Shown here: in pieces, positions 1 to 6,674 of the stretch
How the letters are laid out: the number at the start of each line of letters is the position of its first letter
Position numbering within the stretch: the first letter of the stretch is position 1
Source of the DNA: an uncultured Thermomicrobiales bacterium
Lineage (GTDB): Bacteria; Chloroflexota; Chloroflexia; Thermomicrobiales; Thermomicrobiaceae
Direction of reading: 5' to 3'
Assembly (NCBI GenBank): GCA_937891245.1
Contig: CALAGB010000291.1
Location: 1 to 7,005 of the forward strand
Length of the DNA stretch: 7,005 bases
Program-made: the position numbers and the translations under genes
The notes under the pieces: generated by a model
What the model saw: only the letters and a program-made list of their open reading frames with translations
Told to the model about the DNA's origin: nothing
Databases searched by the model: none

Positions 1-19
1 CGGGGGGTTGCCCCTACCG
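1..19. repeat. Partial copy of dispersed palindromic repeat, cut by window edge
   Basis: The first 19 bases, CGGGGGGTTGCCCCTACCG, match the outer part of the right arm of the large inverted repeat near the other end of the window (6771-6789) with one difference, a T for a C at position 8. This indicates another member of the same dispersed intergenic repeat family. The rest of the element lies outside the window, so its length and whether it is a full palindrome cannot be judged. Confidence 0.6.
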
Positions 20-78
20 GGGGCCAGTGGGTCAACGTATCTGCAAATTGCTGTATGCTCCGGGGCCTTGATCTAGAG

Positions 79-112
79 AACCGGCCGCAGCCCCGAGGGG
101 TCACGGCCGGTT
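79..112 (-). terminator. GC-rich hairpin downstream of the exporter gene, possible terminator
   Basis: AACCGGCCG (79-87) and CGGCCGGTT (104-112) are perfect 9-bp inverted arms. Inside them CCCC (91-94) and GGGG (97-100) can form a second short stem. The hairpin begins 26 nt after the exporter stop codon, where a transcript 3' end would be expected. No T-run follows it on the minus strand, so it is not a classical intrinsic terminator; it could be a factor-dependent stop or an RNA-stabilising 3' stem-loop. Positions 20-138 hold no gene that I can see. Confidence 0.4.
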
Positions 113-138
113 GAAAGCGGGATGGGGACGGGTGGTCG

Positions 139-1608
139 CTAGTCGGCCGCGAGTTCGAGTTCGTTTTGTTCGATGGCGACCGGCTGCGCTTCCGCCGCTG
201 CGGGATTCATCGTGCTCGCCGCGAGCTTGTCGGAGACGAGGCAGGCGGCGCCGATGGCCAGGGTGGTCACGATGGTGGCGACTATAAACGTGTCATGGAA
301 GGCGCTGAATGCGCCGGATACCGTCGCGGGGTTGCCCATGAGCGCGTCATGAACGCCGAGGCGCGCCGTGAGTACCGTTGCGACCAACGCGACACCGACG
401 CTCGACGAGACCTGCCGGATCACGCTGAAAGCCGCGCTCGCCTGACCGGTTTCGGCGCCGGTCACCTCGGCGAACGTCGCCGCTTGCAGCGGGACGAGCG
501 CCAACCCGAAGGCGGCTCCACGGATCAACATTAGCGCTCGGATCGTCCAGGCGCTCGTGCCCGCGTCGATCTCCAGAAAGCTCAGGGTGATGAGTGCCGA
601 GATCGCCATGCCCGCGATCATCAGCCGGCGTGGACCGACGGAGTTATAGAGCTTCCCTGCCAGCGTCGCGGTGAGCATCACGCCGATCGCGGAAGGGAAG
701 GTCGTCAGTCCTGATTCCAGCGGCGACATACCCATTTCTGACTGCAACATCAGCGGCAGCAAGAAGAGCAGTCCTCCGAACGCGGCGCCACTGAAGAACA
801 TCACTAGATTGCCGGAGGTGAAGAGCCGGTAGCGGAAGAGGCGGATGTCGATCATCGGCCGTGTCGCGCGCAGTTCAGAGACGACGAAAGTCACCAGCAG
901 AGCCAGTCCCGCGACTCCGAAGCCTCCAACGATCGGACTCGTGAAGCCGCGATCGCCGGTCTGCGACAGCGCGTAGACGAGTGAGGCGAGCCCGGTCGCT
1001 CCGAATACGAAGCCGGGGATATCGAGCCGCCCGGCGTCCGGTTCACGATGCTCACGCAAGTAGAGCGCCGAGAAGACAAGCGCGACCAGACCGATCGGAA
1101 TATTGATCAGGAAAATCGAGTGCCAGCTGTGATATTCGACCAGGTATCCGCCGAGGATTGGCCCGCTGGCCGGCGCCACGATCGTCGGGATCGTGATGAG
1201 CGCCGCGACGCGTGCCCGCTCGTTGACCGGGAACGCCCGAAAGAGCATTGCGGTGCCGACCGGCGTCAACATACCGCCGCCGATCCCCTGCAACACGCGA
1301 AATGCGATCAGGCTCTCGATGTTCCAGGCGAGGGCGCAGAGCAACGACGCGGTGGTAAACGTGATGAGTGCGAACATGAAGGTTCGTTTGGTGCCGTATC
1401 GATCGCCGACCCAGCCGCTGACTGGGATGAAGACGGCCAGGCTGAGCAGGTAGCCGGTAACGATCCACTCGATACCGGTCGTGCCGGCGCTGAACGTCGT
1501 CGCGAGCACCGGCAGCGCGACGTTCGTGATCGTCATGTCGAGCAATTCCATGAAGAGTCCGAAGACCATGACGATAGCGACGATCCACTTATATTCGAGT
1601 CTTGCCAT
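139..1608 (-). CDS. DHA2-family MFS drug exporter (EmrB/QacA type)
   Basis: This is a 489-residue inner-membrane transporter of the major facilitator superfamily, drug:H+ antiporter family 2, which exports drugs or other amphipathic compounds using the proton gradient. Visible family motifs are LDMTITNVALP in the first membrane helix (residues 23-33, with the Asp typical of DHA2), loop motif A GWVGDRYGTKR (65-75), RVLQGIGGG (104-112) and antiporter motif C ASGPILGGY (147-155). WHSIFLINIPIG (162-173) is also characteristic. Length and hydrophobicity fit 14 membrane helices. The ATG at 1608 puts a normal N-terminus just before helix 1 and has an AAGGGA ribosome site (1618-1623) 9 nt upstream. 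The gene lies 176 bp downstream of a kinase/regulator pair on the same strand, which suggests control by that pair. The substrate cannot be predicted. No membrane-fusion partner (EmrA type) is next to it, so it may act alone. Family assignment is secure. Confidence 0.93.
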   Translation of the reverse strand: MARLEYKWIVAIVMVFGLFMELLDMTITNVALPVLATTFSAGTTGIEWIVTGYLLSLAVFIPVSGWVGDRYGTKRTFMFALITFTTASLLCALAWNIESLIAFRVLQGIGGGMLTPVGTAMLFRAFPVNERARVAALITIPTIVAPASGPILGGYLVEYHSWHSIFLINIPIGLVALVFSALYLREHREPDAGRLDIPGFVFGATGLASLVYALSQTGDRGFTSPIVGGFGVAGLALLVTFVVSELRATRPMIDIRLFRYRLFTSGNLVMFFSGAAFGGLLFLLPLMLQSEMGMSPLESGLTTFPSAIGVMLTATLAGKLYNSVGPRRLMIAGMAISALITLSFLEIDAGTSAWTIRALMLIRGAAFGLALVPLQAATFAEVTGAETGQASAAFSVIRQVSSSVGVALVATVLTARLGVHDALMGNPATVSGAFSAFHDTFIVATIVTTLAIGAACLVSDKLAASTMNPAAAEAQPVAIEQNELELAAD

Positions 1609-1693
1609 AAGGTGAAGTCCCTTCTATGCCCATAAGCGGTGCCTCGTAAGCTTGCTTCGGTCGGTGGGAGGGACAAACTGAACAAAGATGCAA

Positions 1694-1723
1694 ACCGGCC
1701 AGGCCGGTAGGTCAGGTCTGACC
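1694..1723. promoter_or_regulatory. Two adjacent palindromes upstream of the exporter gene: operator or terminator
   Basis: ACCGGCC-A-GGCCGGT (1694-1708) is followed one base later by GGTCAG-GT-CTGACC (1710-1723); both have perfect arms. They lie 86-115 nt upstream of the exporter start, in the only gap between the response-regulator gene and the exporter. Two readings fit. One is tandem operator sites for the adjacent LuxR-type regulator or another dimeric protein. The other applies to the first palindrome read on the minus strand: a 6-bp stem with a 3-nt loop followed by a T-rich stretch (TTGCATCTTTGTT), which could be a weak terminator for the kinase/regulator operon. I cannot tell them apart from sequence alone. 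Confidence 0.4.
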
Positions 1724-1761
1724 CTGTTCGGTTTCGACTGACGTGCGGGAATAGGTCAGGT
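1708..1761. repeat. Pair of TAGGTCAGGT direct repeats
   Basis: The 10-mer TAGGTCAGGT occurs at 1708-1717 and again at 1752-1761, a 44-bp offset or about four helical turns. The first copy overlaps both palindromes in this intergenic region. Two same-face sites of this sort are typical of protein binding sites, but no binding protein can be named. The rest of the 1609-1784 gap shows no gene and no convincing -35/-10 pair. Confidence 0.35.
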
Positions 1762-1784
1762 GCGGTGAACGAAACGCGAGGGGA

Positions 1785-2390
1785 TCAGAGCCAGCCCTTT
1801 TGTTCGGCGATGCGGGTCGCTTCGAGACGATTCTGGGCTCCGAGTTTGTGGATTGCCGTCGAAAGATAGTTACGCACCGTGCCCTCGGAGAGATAGAGCT
1901 GGTCGGCAATTTCGGCGATCGTGGGGATCGTGCGGGCGAGCGAAAGGACTTCTTGCTCGCGGTCGGTGAGCGGACTGGGCCCTTCACTCAGCGCGTCGGC
2001 GGCCAGGCCAGGATCCACAACGCGTTCGCCGGCGTTGGCGCGTCGGATAGCGACGGCGAGATCGCGCGAGGGCGCGTCCTTGAGCAGGAAACCGGCGGCG
2101 CCGTTCTCCATCGCCCGGCGCAAATAGCCGGGCCGTCCGAAGGTCGTCAAGATGAGGCTACGCGCATTGGGGAGTTTCGTGCGCAGATCGGTGAGCACGT
2201 CGAGCCCGCTCTGCCCCGGCATCTCGATATCGAGCAGAACGACATCGGGCTGCTCCTTGAGCGCCGTAGTGATGACCTCGTCGCCTCGTGCAACCTCCGC
2301 GACGACCTCGATATCGCCTTCGAGCGCCAGGAGTGCCGCCAGTGCGCCACGGACCATCGCCTGATCTTCGGCGAGCAAAACGCGAATCAT
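1785..2390 (-). CDS. Response regulator, NarL/FixJ class, DesR-like
   Basis: This 201-residue cytoplasmic transcription factor should be the partner of the kinase encoded just upstream. The receiver domain spans about residues 1-118, with acidic pair E8/D9, phospho-acceptor D54 in VLLDIEMPG, T82/T83 and the invariant K104 in FLLKD. After a short linker comes a LuxR-type helix-turn-helix domain (about 138-200). It starts with LTDREQEVL and has the recognition helix SEGTVRNYLSTAIHKLG. The closing RLEATRIAEQKGWL is the usual ending of DesR-like regulators, so the protein is full length and the TGA stop is a true stop. The ATG overlaps the kinase TGA as ATGA, which implies translational coupling; the upstream ribosome site is weak. 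Targets are unknown. Candidates are the palindrome upstream of the kinase gene and the sites before the exporter gene. Despite the DesR resemblance there is no desaturase gene here, so no role in membrane fluidity should be assumed. Confidence 0.92.
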   Translation of the reverse strand: MIRVLLAEDQAMVRGALAALLALEGDIEVVAEVARGDEVITTALKEQPDVVLLDIEMPGQSGLDVLTDLRTKLPNARSLILTTFGRPGYLRRAMENGAAGFLLKDAPSRDLAVAIRRANAGERVVDPGLAADALSEGPSPLTDREQEVLSLARTIPTIAEIADQLYLSEGTVRNYLSTAIHKLGAQNRLEATRIAEQKGWL

Positions 2391-3667
2391 GCTTGCTTGC
2401 CGAGCGCGAACGACTGGCCGCTTGCCGGACGAACGGCAGCGGAGGCGGGCACCTTGGTGGGCGAGTGGGGTTGCGGTATGTCGACCGTCAGCCGAAATCC
2501 GCCGTCATCGGGCCGGCAGGCCGTCACCGTGCCGCCGAGCGCGGCGATCCGTTCGGTCAGCCCGGCGATACCGGTTCCGGTTCGGCCGCTTCGTGCCGGC
2601 TCCCGCAAAGCTGATCCGTCGTCGCGGATCGTCAGTTGAATCGACTCATTCGTCTCGTACATGTCGATATGACAGGCCGCGGCCTTGCTATGCCGGATCA
2701 CGTTGGTCACCCCTTCCCGGACGGCCCAGCCGAGCGCGGCTTCGAGCGGCGCGGCCGGCATCGTGATGCGGTTGTCGATCTGACATCCGATGCCGGCCGC
2801 CTCCAGTGCCGCCTGCGCGCCGGAAAGCTCGGCATTGAGATCGGGCTGGCGATAGCCGCTGACCGCTTCGCGCACCTCGCGCAGCGCATCGCGTGTGACC
2901 TGCTCGATATCGTGAATCTCGGCCTGCGCGCGTTCCGGGCTGACCTCGACCAGCCGACCGGCCAGTTCGCTCTTGAGCGCGATCAGCGAGAGGCTGTGGC
3001 CGAGCAGGTCGTGGAGATCGCGCGCGAATCTCAAGCGTTCCTCGGCCACGGCGAGCCGCGCTTTTTCCTCGCGTGCCAGCCGTAGTTCGGCGTTCGTGGC
3101 GATGAGTCGCCGCACGAAGAGCATCGTCACCCCGACCAGCAGTACCTCGAAGGCGAGCGGGCCGATATCGGAGAATGAAGAGCCGGTAGCGGCTCCGAAG
3201 ATGACAGTGAGGGCAGCGAACGAAATCGTTGTCGGGATGACGGTCGCCTGGTTGAGCGAACAGCCGGCCGCGGAAACGACATAGATCATCAGCCCGAGCC
3301 AGGATGCGCTGACGAAGAAGGTAAAGCCGACCACGATGAGTGCCAGGATCATCACCGGTGTCCAGGCCTCGATCGACGTCGCCTCCCGGTAGAAGCGATG
3401 GAAATAGGCATAGACGTAAACGGCGACAAAGAGCGTTAGCCCGATGCCGCCTGCGATACGTTGCGGTGTGCCGAGCGTGCCTCTGACGATGTCCCCGATC
3501 GGATAGGCGAGGTAGAAAAGCCAAAAGAGCCCGGCGATACGGGCGGCACGACGCTGTTTGAAATGCTGGTCATCGAGCGACAGGCCGGACCGCCAGTCGC
3601 CGCGCGGCGCAGGTCCGGGGTCGAAGAAGGCCCGTATTTCGTTGGCAAGTCGGTTGTATTGGTCCAT
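2387..3667 (-). CDS. Membrane sensor histidine kinase, DesK-like (HisKA_3)
   Basis: From the ATG at 3667 this gives 426 residues. The N-terminal half has five to six hydrophobic segments (about 43-61, 73-90, 104-120, 122-136, 142-160, 168-187) with little outside the membrane, so the signal is probably sensed in or near the bilayer. A charged helix (190-213) leads to the dimerisation/phospho-acceptor domain RDLHDLLGHSLSLI, with H219 as the likely phosphorylated residue. The ATPase domain follows: N box REGVTNVIRH (317-326), DDG (349-351) and the glycine-rich GTGIAGLTERIAALGG (364-379). HisKA_3 kinases of this type pair with NarL-class regulators, and one is encoded immediately downstream with an ATGA overlap. 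A GTG at 3697 would add 10 residues, but it lies at or beyond the likely transcription start and the extension looks non-native, so I prefer the ATG. The ligand or stimulus is unknown. Confidence 0.92.
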   Translation of the reverse strand: MDQYNRLANEIRAFFDPGPAPRGDWRSGLSLDDQHFKQRRAARIAGLFWLFYLAYPIGDIVRGTLGTPQRIAGGIGLTLFVAVYVYAYFHRFYREATSIEAWTPVMILALIVVGFTFFVSASWLGLMIYVVSAAGCSLNQATVIPTTISFAALTVIFGAATGSSFSDIGPLAFEVLLVGVTMLFVRRLIATNAELRLAREEKARLAVAEERLRFARDLHDLLGHSLSLIALKSELAGRLVEVSPERAQAEIHDIEQVTRDALREVREAVSGYRQPDLNAELSGAQAALEAAGIGCQIDNRITMPAAPLEAALGWAVREGVTNVIRHSKAAACHIDMYETNESIQLTIRDDGSALREPARSGRTGTGIAGLTERIAALGGTVTACRPDDGGFRLTVDIPQPHSPTKVPASAAVRPASGQSFALGKQA

Positions 3668-3702
3668 TCCGCATCCAGATGATCGGCAAATACGCACGTA
3701 TC

Positions 3703-3708
3703 ATTATG
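3703..3708 (-). promoter_or_regulatory. Possible -10 box for the kinase/regulator operon
   Basis: Read on the minus strand the hexamer is CATAAT, one base from the TATAAT consensus. It would place the transcript start near 3696, about 29 nt before the kinase ATG at 3667. No good -35 hexamer is visible at the usual 16-18 bp spacing, which would suit a promoter that depends on an activator bound upstream. This is a weak call based on one hexamer. Confidence 0.3.
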
Positions 3709-3779
3709 CGCCATCGCGCCAATGCAGATGGTAGCCCGTTGGGTCGATCGGCAGTAGTGTTGTGCGTGCATCAATCCGG

Positions 3780-3793
3780 ATGACATTTGTCAT
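3780..3793. promoter_or_regulatory. 14-bp perfect palindrome ATGACATTTGTCAT, candidate operator
   Basis: ATGACA and TGTCAT are perfect 6-bp arms around TT. The site lies in the 162-bp gap between the deacetylase stop and the kinase start, centred about 120 bp upstream of the kinase ATG. It is AT-richer than its surroundings. A dyad of this size is the kind of site bound by dimeric LuxR-type helix-turn-helix regulators, so autoregulation by the response regulator encoded downstream is the simplest idea. If the -10 at 3703-3708 is real, the centre sits near -90, an activator-like position. No binding evidence exists here. Confidence 0.5.
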
Positions 3794-3829
3794 AGCCGCG
3801 TTCACATGCTCGCAAGCCCTGTGGTGTCA

Positions 3830-4600
3830 TCAGATGCGCCAGAAGCGTTCGGCCGGGCGGCCGCAACCAATCGACTGCGCGTAACGCTGAATCGACGCCG
3901 CCGGATCACCCTGGTGTCGAAAAATGACGTCGAGCTGCGTGCGGTAGCAAAGGACAGCGTCGATGCGGCGCTGCATCTGATCCGTTGTCAGTGCGGTGAG
4001 CCGCGACGTGCCACTGGTGACGGCCTTTGCTCGCGCTTCGAGCGAATCGCGCCAGTCAGGATCACCTGCGTAGGGGAAATCTTCGTAGGCCCAGACGTCG
4101 TATCCCTCGATTGCCAGCCGTATCCCGACGGCGAGGAGATGCTGGTGATCGACGTGATTACCGATCGCGAGCGGGACGGAGAAGGAACTGGGGTGCACCG
4201 CGCGTTCGACGAGTTCTGTGAGCAGTCTGTCGTGAATCTCACCGGCGAGGCTGGCCTCGGCCGGATCGATCTTCCCGAAGAGTTGTGGATCGGACGTGTA
4301 GCGATCGGCGCGGTAGATGGCATCGGCGAAATCGAGCCAGCAAGCGCGCGCGCCGAGCGCATCGGCGGCACAGAGCTCCTCGGAGCGACGCGTTGCGATG
4401 ACATCATGTGGGGCGACGCCCCAGAGCGCGTGCATATCGCTGGCGAAGGTGGTGAGCGGTTCGCCGGGCAGGCCGCCGAAGATGGTCACGATGAGTGGCG
4501 ATTTGCCGGATTCGGCGAGTTGGGCGACGCTGCCGCCGCAGGAGAGCGCGACGTCGTCGTAGTGTGGCGCCAGGAAGACGTGCGCCGTCTGCTCAGCCAC
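3830..4600 (-). CDS. LmbE/PIG-L family deacetylase
   Basis: This 256-residue protein is a zinc-dependent N-acetyl-sugar deacetylase-like enzyme. The family signature is present: APHYDDVALSCGG (residues 11-23), with H13 and D16 as the expected metal ligands and D15 as the likely catalytic base, then RRSEEL (71-76), then GNHVDHQHL (148-154) carrying the third metal-binding His (H149 or H152). YEDFPYA (172-178) is a further conserved segment. There is no signal peptide, so it is cytoplasmic. The family includes enzymes of mycothiol and bacillithiol synthesis, GlcNAc-PI deacetylase and antibiotic-pathway enzymes; the sequence does not say which substrate applies. Translation starts at a GTG inside the end of selB, with an 8-bp overlap, so co-transcription and translational coupling with selB are likely. 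All key residues are intact. The family call is firm and the specific function unknown. Confidence 0.9.
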   Translation of the reverse strand: MAEQTAHVFLAPHYDDVALSCGGSVAQLAESGKSPLIVTIFGGLPGEPLTTFASDMHALWGVAPHDVIATRRSEELCAADALGARACWLDFADAIYRADRYTSDPQLFGKIDPAEASLAGEIHDRLLTELVERAVHPSSFSVPLAIGNHVDHQHLLAVGIRLAIEGYDVWAYEDFPYAGDPDWRDSLEARAKAVTSGTSRLTALTTDQMQRRIDAVLCYRTQLDVIFRHQGDPAASIQRYAQSIGCGRPAERFWRI

Positions 4601-6503
4601 CGGTATAGCGCACCCGTTCGTCGCCGACTCGCCGCGTTACGCGCCGGTCATCGAGGTATTCGAGGACGGCCTGGGCGTATTTGCGGCTGCTCCCGAAGTG
4701 ATCGCGAAACTGCGACAGCGTGATCCGTTGTTCGCGCGCGATGATCTCCAGCACTTCGCGCTGGACCTGTTCGAACGTCTCACGCGCGAAGACGATGTTG
4801 TCATCGACACGCACGACCTCACCCGTCTCGGCCAGCGCGATCGCCAGCTCCGGCTCAATGCCGAACTCCGCGGGTGGCGGCGGTGTATGCGGATTGGCAC
4901 GGAGTGCCGCGAGATAGCGGTCGATCCGCTGACGTTGATCTGAGGTGAAGCGAATTTCGTGCTCCGGCCGGCGCAGAATATCACCTTCGACGGCGAGATC
5001 ACCGTTGGCCGCGGCGCGCGCCAGAATCTCCTCGAATATACGTGCCGCGATTCCGCTCCGACTCCGCACCTCTTCTTTGGCCATGCCGCGCCGTAGCGGC
5101 TGGCGTTCGTGGAACGTCGCCAGCGTCTGCCGTAGCCCGCGGATGAACGTATCGAAGGCATCGGCGCGCATGAGGATGCTGGTTGGCGTCAGCGGGCCAT
5201 CGCCGCCGCTTCGCCGGAGGAGCAGGACGTTGCCATTCGCGATCTGTTCGTCGACGGCGGCACGCAGATCGGCGTCCGACAGCGCGACCTCGCGGGCGAG
5301 CGTGCGAAGCTCGACCGGCCGGCTGCCGATCGCCTGGGCGACGATCTCGGCCGGCGTCCCGGCGGCGAGCACTTCGAGCGAATCGATCACCTCGGAGCGG
5401 AAGCGGCGATGGCGCTTCGGATGTGGATCGATGACGACACCGCCGCCAATCGTCAAACTTGGCGACGGCTGGCGGATGATGAAGCGATCGCCCTTGTTGA
5501 CGGCGATCGGTGCCGGGAAACGGAACTGCACCCAGCTCTCTTCACCTGGTTCGATCCGCTGATCGTTGAGGAGTGTCACGCGTGCCAGCGTCTCCGACGA
5601 GCCGGTGAAGAACCCGACTTCGTCGTTCTGTTCGAGGGAGAGCGGCGCAGCGGCGATCAGGCGCAGCTGCGCGTCGATCAGACTGGTCGGTGTGAGCCAG
5701 CCCGGCGTCGTCAGCACTTCACCCCGCGCCAAATCCTCGACCGCCATGCCGGAGAGATTGACCGCAGTGCGCGTGCCGGGGAACGCGCGTTCGACCTTGA
5801 AGCGGTGGCTTTGCAAGCCGCGAATTCGCCCGCGTCGCCCGCTCGGCTGAATCTCGATCTCCTGGCCGAGATCGAGGGGGCCGTCGAGCAATGTGCCGGT
5901 GACGACGGTGCCGAAGCCGGAGATCGTGAACACGCGATCGATCGGGAGGCGGGCTCGCCCGCTTTCGTTATGCGGCGCAACGTCCTGCAGCATCTTATCG
6001 ATGGCAGCGCGCAGGTCATCCAGCCCGGCGCCGCTGAGCGCCGAGACCGGCGCGATCGGCGCGCCGGCCAGCGTCGATCCGAGCAGCTTCTCGCGAATCT
6101 CTTCAGTGACGAGATCGCGCCAGTCGTCATCGACCATATCGATTTTGGTCAGCGCCACGATGCCGCGTTCGATCTGCAAGAGATCGAGAATAGCAAGGTG
6201 CTCGTCGGTTTGCGGCATCGGTCCTTCGTCGGCGGCGATGACGAGTATGGCGGCGTCGATCCCGCCGACACCGGCCAGCATGTTCTTGATGAAGCGCTCG
6301 TGACCGGGCACATCGACCACGCTTACCTGGCGACCGCTCGGCAGCGTCAGCCAGGCGAAGCCGAGATCGATCGTCATCTCGCGTTCTTTTTCTTCGCGCA
6401 GGCGGTCGGGGTCGATGCCGGTCAGCGCCTTGACCAGCGTCGACTTGCCATGATCGACGTGCCCGGCAGTGCCGATCACAAACGTGTGCGGTCGTTCATC
6501 CAT
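4593..6503 (-). CDS. selB: Selenocysteine-specific translation elongation factor SelB
   Basis: This GTPase delivers selenocysteinyl-tRNA to UGA codons marked by a SECIS hairpin. From the ATG at 6503 it has 636 residues, full length beside E. coli SelB (614). The GTPase domain shows P-loop GHVDHGKST (14-22), the SelB-type switch I EKEREMTIDLGFAW (39-51), DVPGHERF (64-71), TKID (119-122) and SAL (154-156). EF-Tu-like beta-barrel domains follow (about 185-360) and then the winged-helix region (about 370-636). This ends with RDHFGSSRKYAQAVLEYLD (600-618) and TRRVGDERVRY, the last winged helix that in known SelB proteins contacts the SECIS RNA. The DLGFAW segment and C-terminal winged helices separate it from EF-Tu and IF2. 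A TTG at 6509 is an alternative start adding two residues; GGAA at 6514-6517 is 4 nt from the TTG and 10 nt from the ATG, so the start is not settled. A deacetylase gene overlaps its 3' end. No selA or selC is present in this window. Confidence 0.96.
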   Translation of the reverse strand: MDERPHTFVIGTAGHVDHGKSTLVKALTGIDPDRLREEKEREMTIDLGFAWLTLPSGRQVSVVDVPGHERFIKNMLAGVGGIDAAILVIAADEGPMPQTDEHLAILDLLQIERGIVALTKIDMVDDDWRDLVTEEIREKLLGSTLAGAPIAPVSALSGAGLDDLRAAIDKMLQDVAPHNESGRARLPIDRVFTISGFGTVVTGTLLDGPLDLGQEIEIQPSGRRGRIRGLQSHRFKVERAFPGTRTAVNLSGMAVEDLARGEVLTTPGWLTPTSLIDAQLRLIAAAPLSLEQNDEVGFFTGSSETLARVTLLNDQRIEPGEESWVQFRFPAPIAVNKGDRFIIRQPSPSLTIGGGVVIDPHPKRHRRFRSEVIDSLEVLAAGTPAEIVAQAIGSRPVELRTLAREVALSDADLRAAVDEQIANGNVLLLRRSGGDGPLTPTSILMRADAFDTFIRGLRQTLATFHERQPLRRGMAKEEVRSRSGIAARIFEEILARAAANGDLAVEGDILRRPEHEIRFTSDQRQRIDRYLAALRANPHTPPPPAEFGIEPELAIALAETGEVVRVDDNIVFARETFEQVQREVLEIIAREQRITLSQFRDHFGSSRKYAQAVLEYLDDRRVTRRVGDERVRYTGG

Positions 6504-6519
6504 CAGCAATCGATTCCAT
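6496..6519 (-). other. Seven-codon upstream reading frame overlapping the selB start
   Basis: An ATG at 6519 opens a frame encoding MESIADG that ends in TGA at 6496-6498, out of frame with selB and overlapping its first codons (the selB ATG is at 6501-6503). The predicted transcript starts at about 6519-6520, so this AUG would sit at or within a base or two of the RNA 5' end. Leaderless-type initiation could use it. It may be chance, but its position, its stop codon and the gene it overlaps make it worth recording. No ribosome site precedes it. Confidence 0.2.
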
Positions 6520-6526
6520 GCCAGCC

Positions 6527-6532
6527 ATTATA
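6527..6532 (-). promoter_or_regulatory. Consensus -10 box (TATAAT) for selB-deacetylase
   Basis: On the minus strand this is a perfect TATAAT in an otherwise GC-rich stretch, 23 bp upstream of the selB ATG. Transcription would begin near 6519-6520, giving a leader of only about 16 nt to the ATG or 10 nt to the alternative TTG. No convincing TTGACA-like -35 is seen 15-19 bp further upstream. The box supports selB starting its own transcript, separate from the gene ending at 6882. Confidence 0.5.
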
Positions 6533-6674
6533 CCGGCGAGCGAAGATGACGGATTTCTCGCGCGGAGATGTCGTGTCCCTGTCATCCTGAGGCCGCAGCC
6601 GAAGGATCTCCTCCTCGTGGCCCCGTCCTATAGTTGCCGGAGCCAGTCAAGAAAGATCCTTCGCTGCGGGTCAG

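Noticed and set aside
1800..2639. Plus-strand open frame opposite the response regulator
   Set aside because: It is a mirror frame of conserved receiver and HTH codons and has no domain of its own.
1785..4595. UGA stop codons of selB, the deacetylase, the kinase and the regulator as possible selenocysteine sites
   Set aside because: selB and the regulator end exactly where their families end. The deacetylase stop leads into a promoter-like gap and the kinase stop overlaps the next start, so read-through is not needed to complete any domain.
3806..4723. Plus-strand open frame of 305 codons opposite the deacetylase
   Set aside because: It is the complement of a gene with intact family motifs, resembles no family I know, and runs across the selB end and the deacetylase.
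5409..6590. Long plus-strand open frame (393 codons) opposite selB
   Set aside because: It is antisense to well-conserved selB codons, shows no recognisable domain and is rich in Arg/Ala/Asp as expected from the complement of a GC-rich gene.
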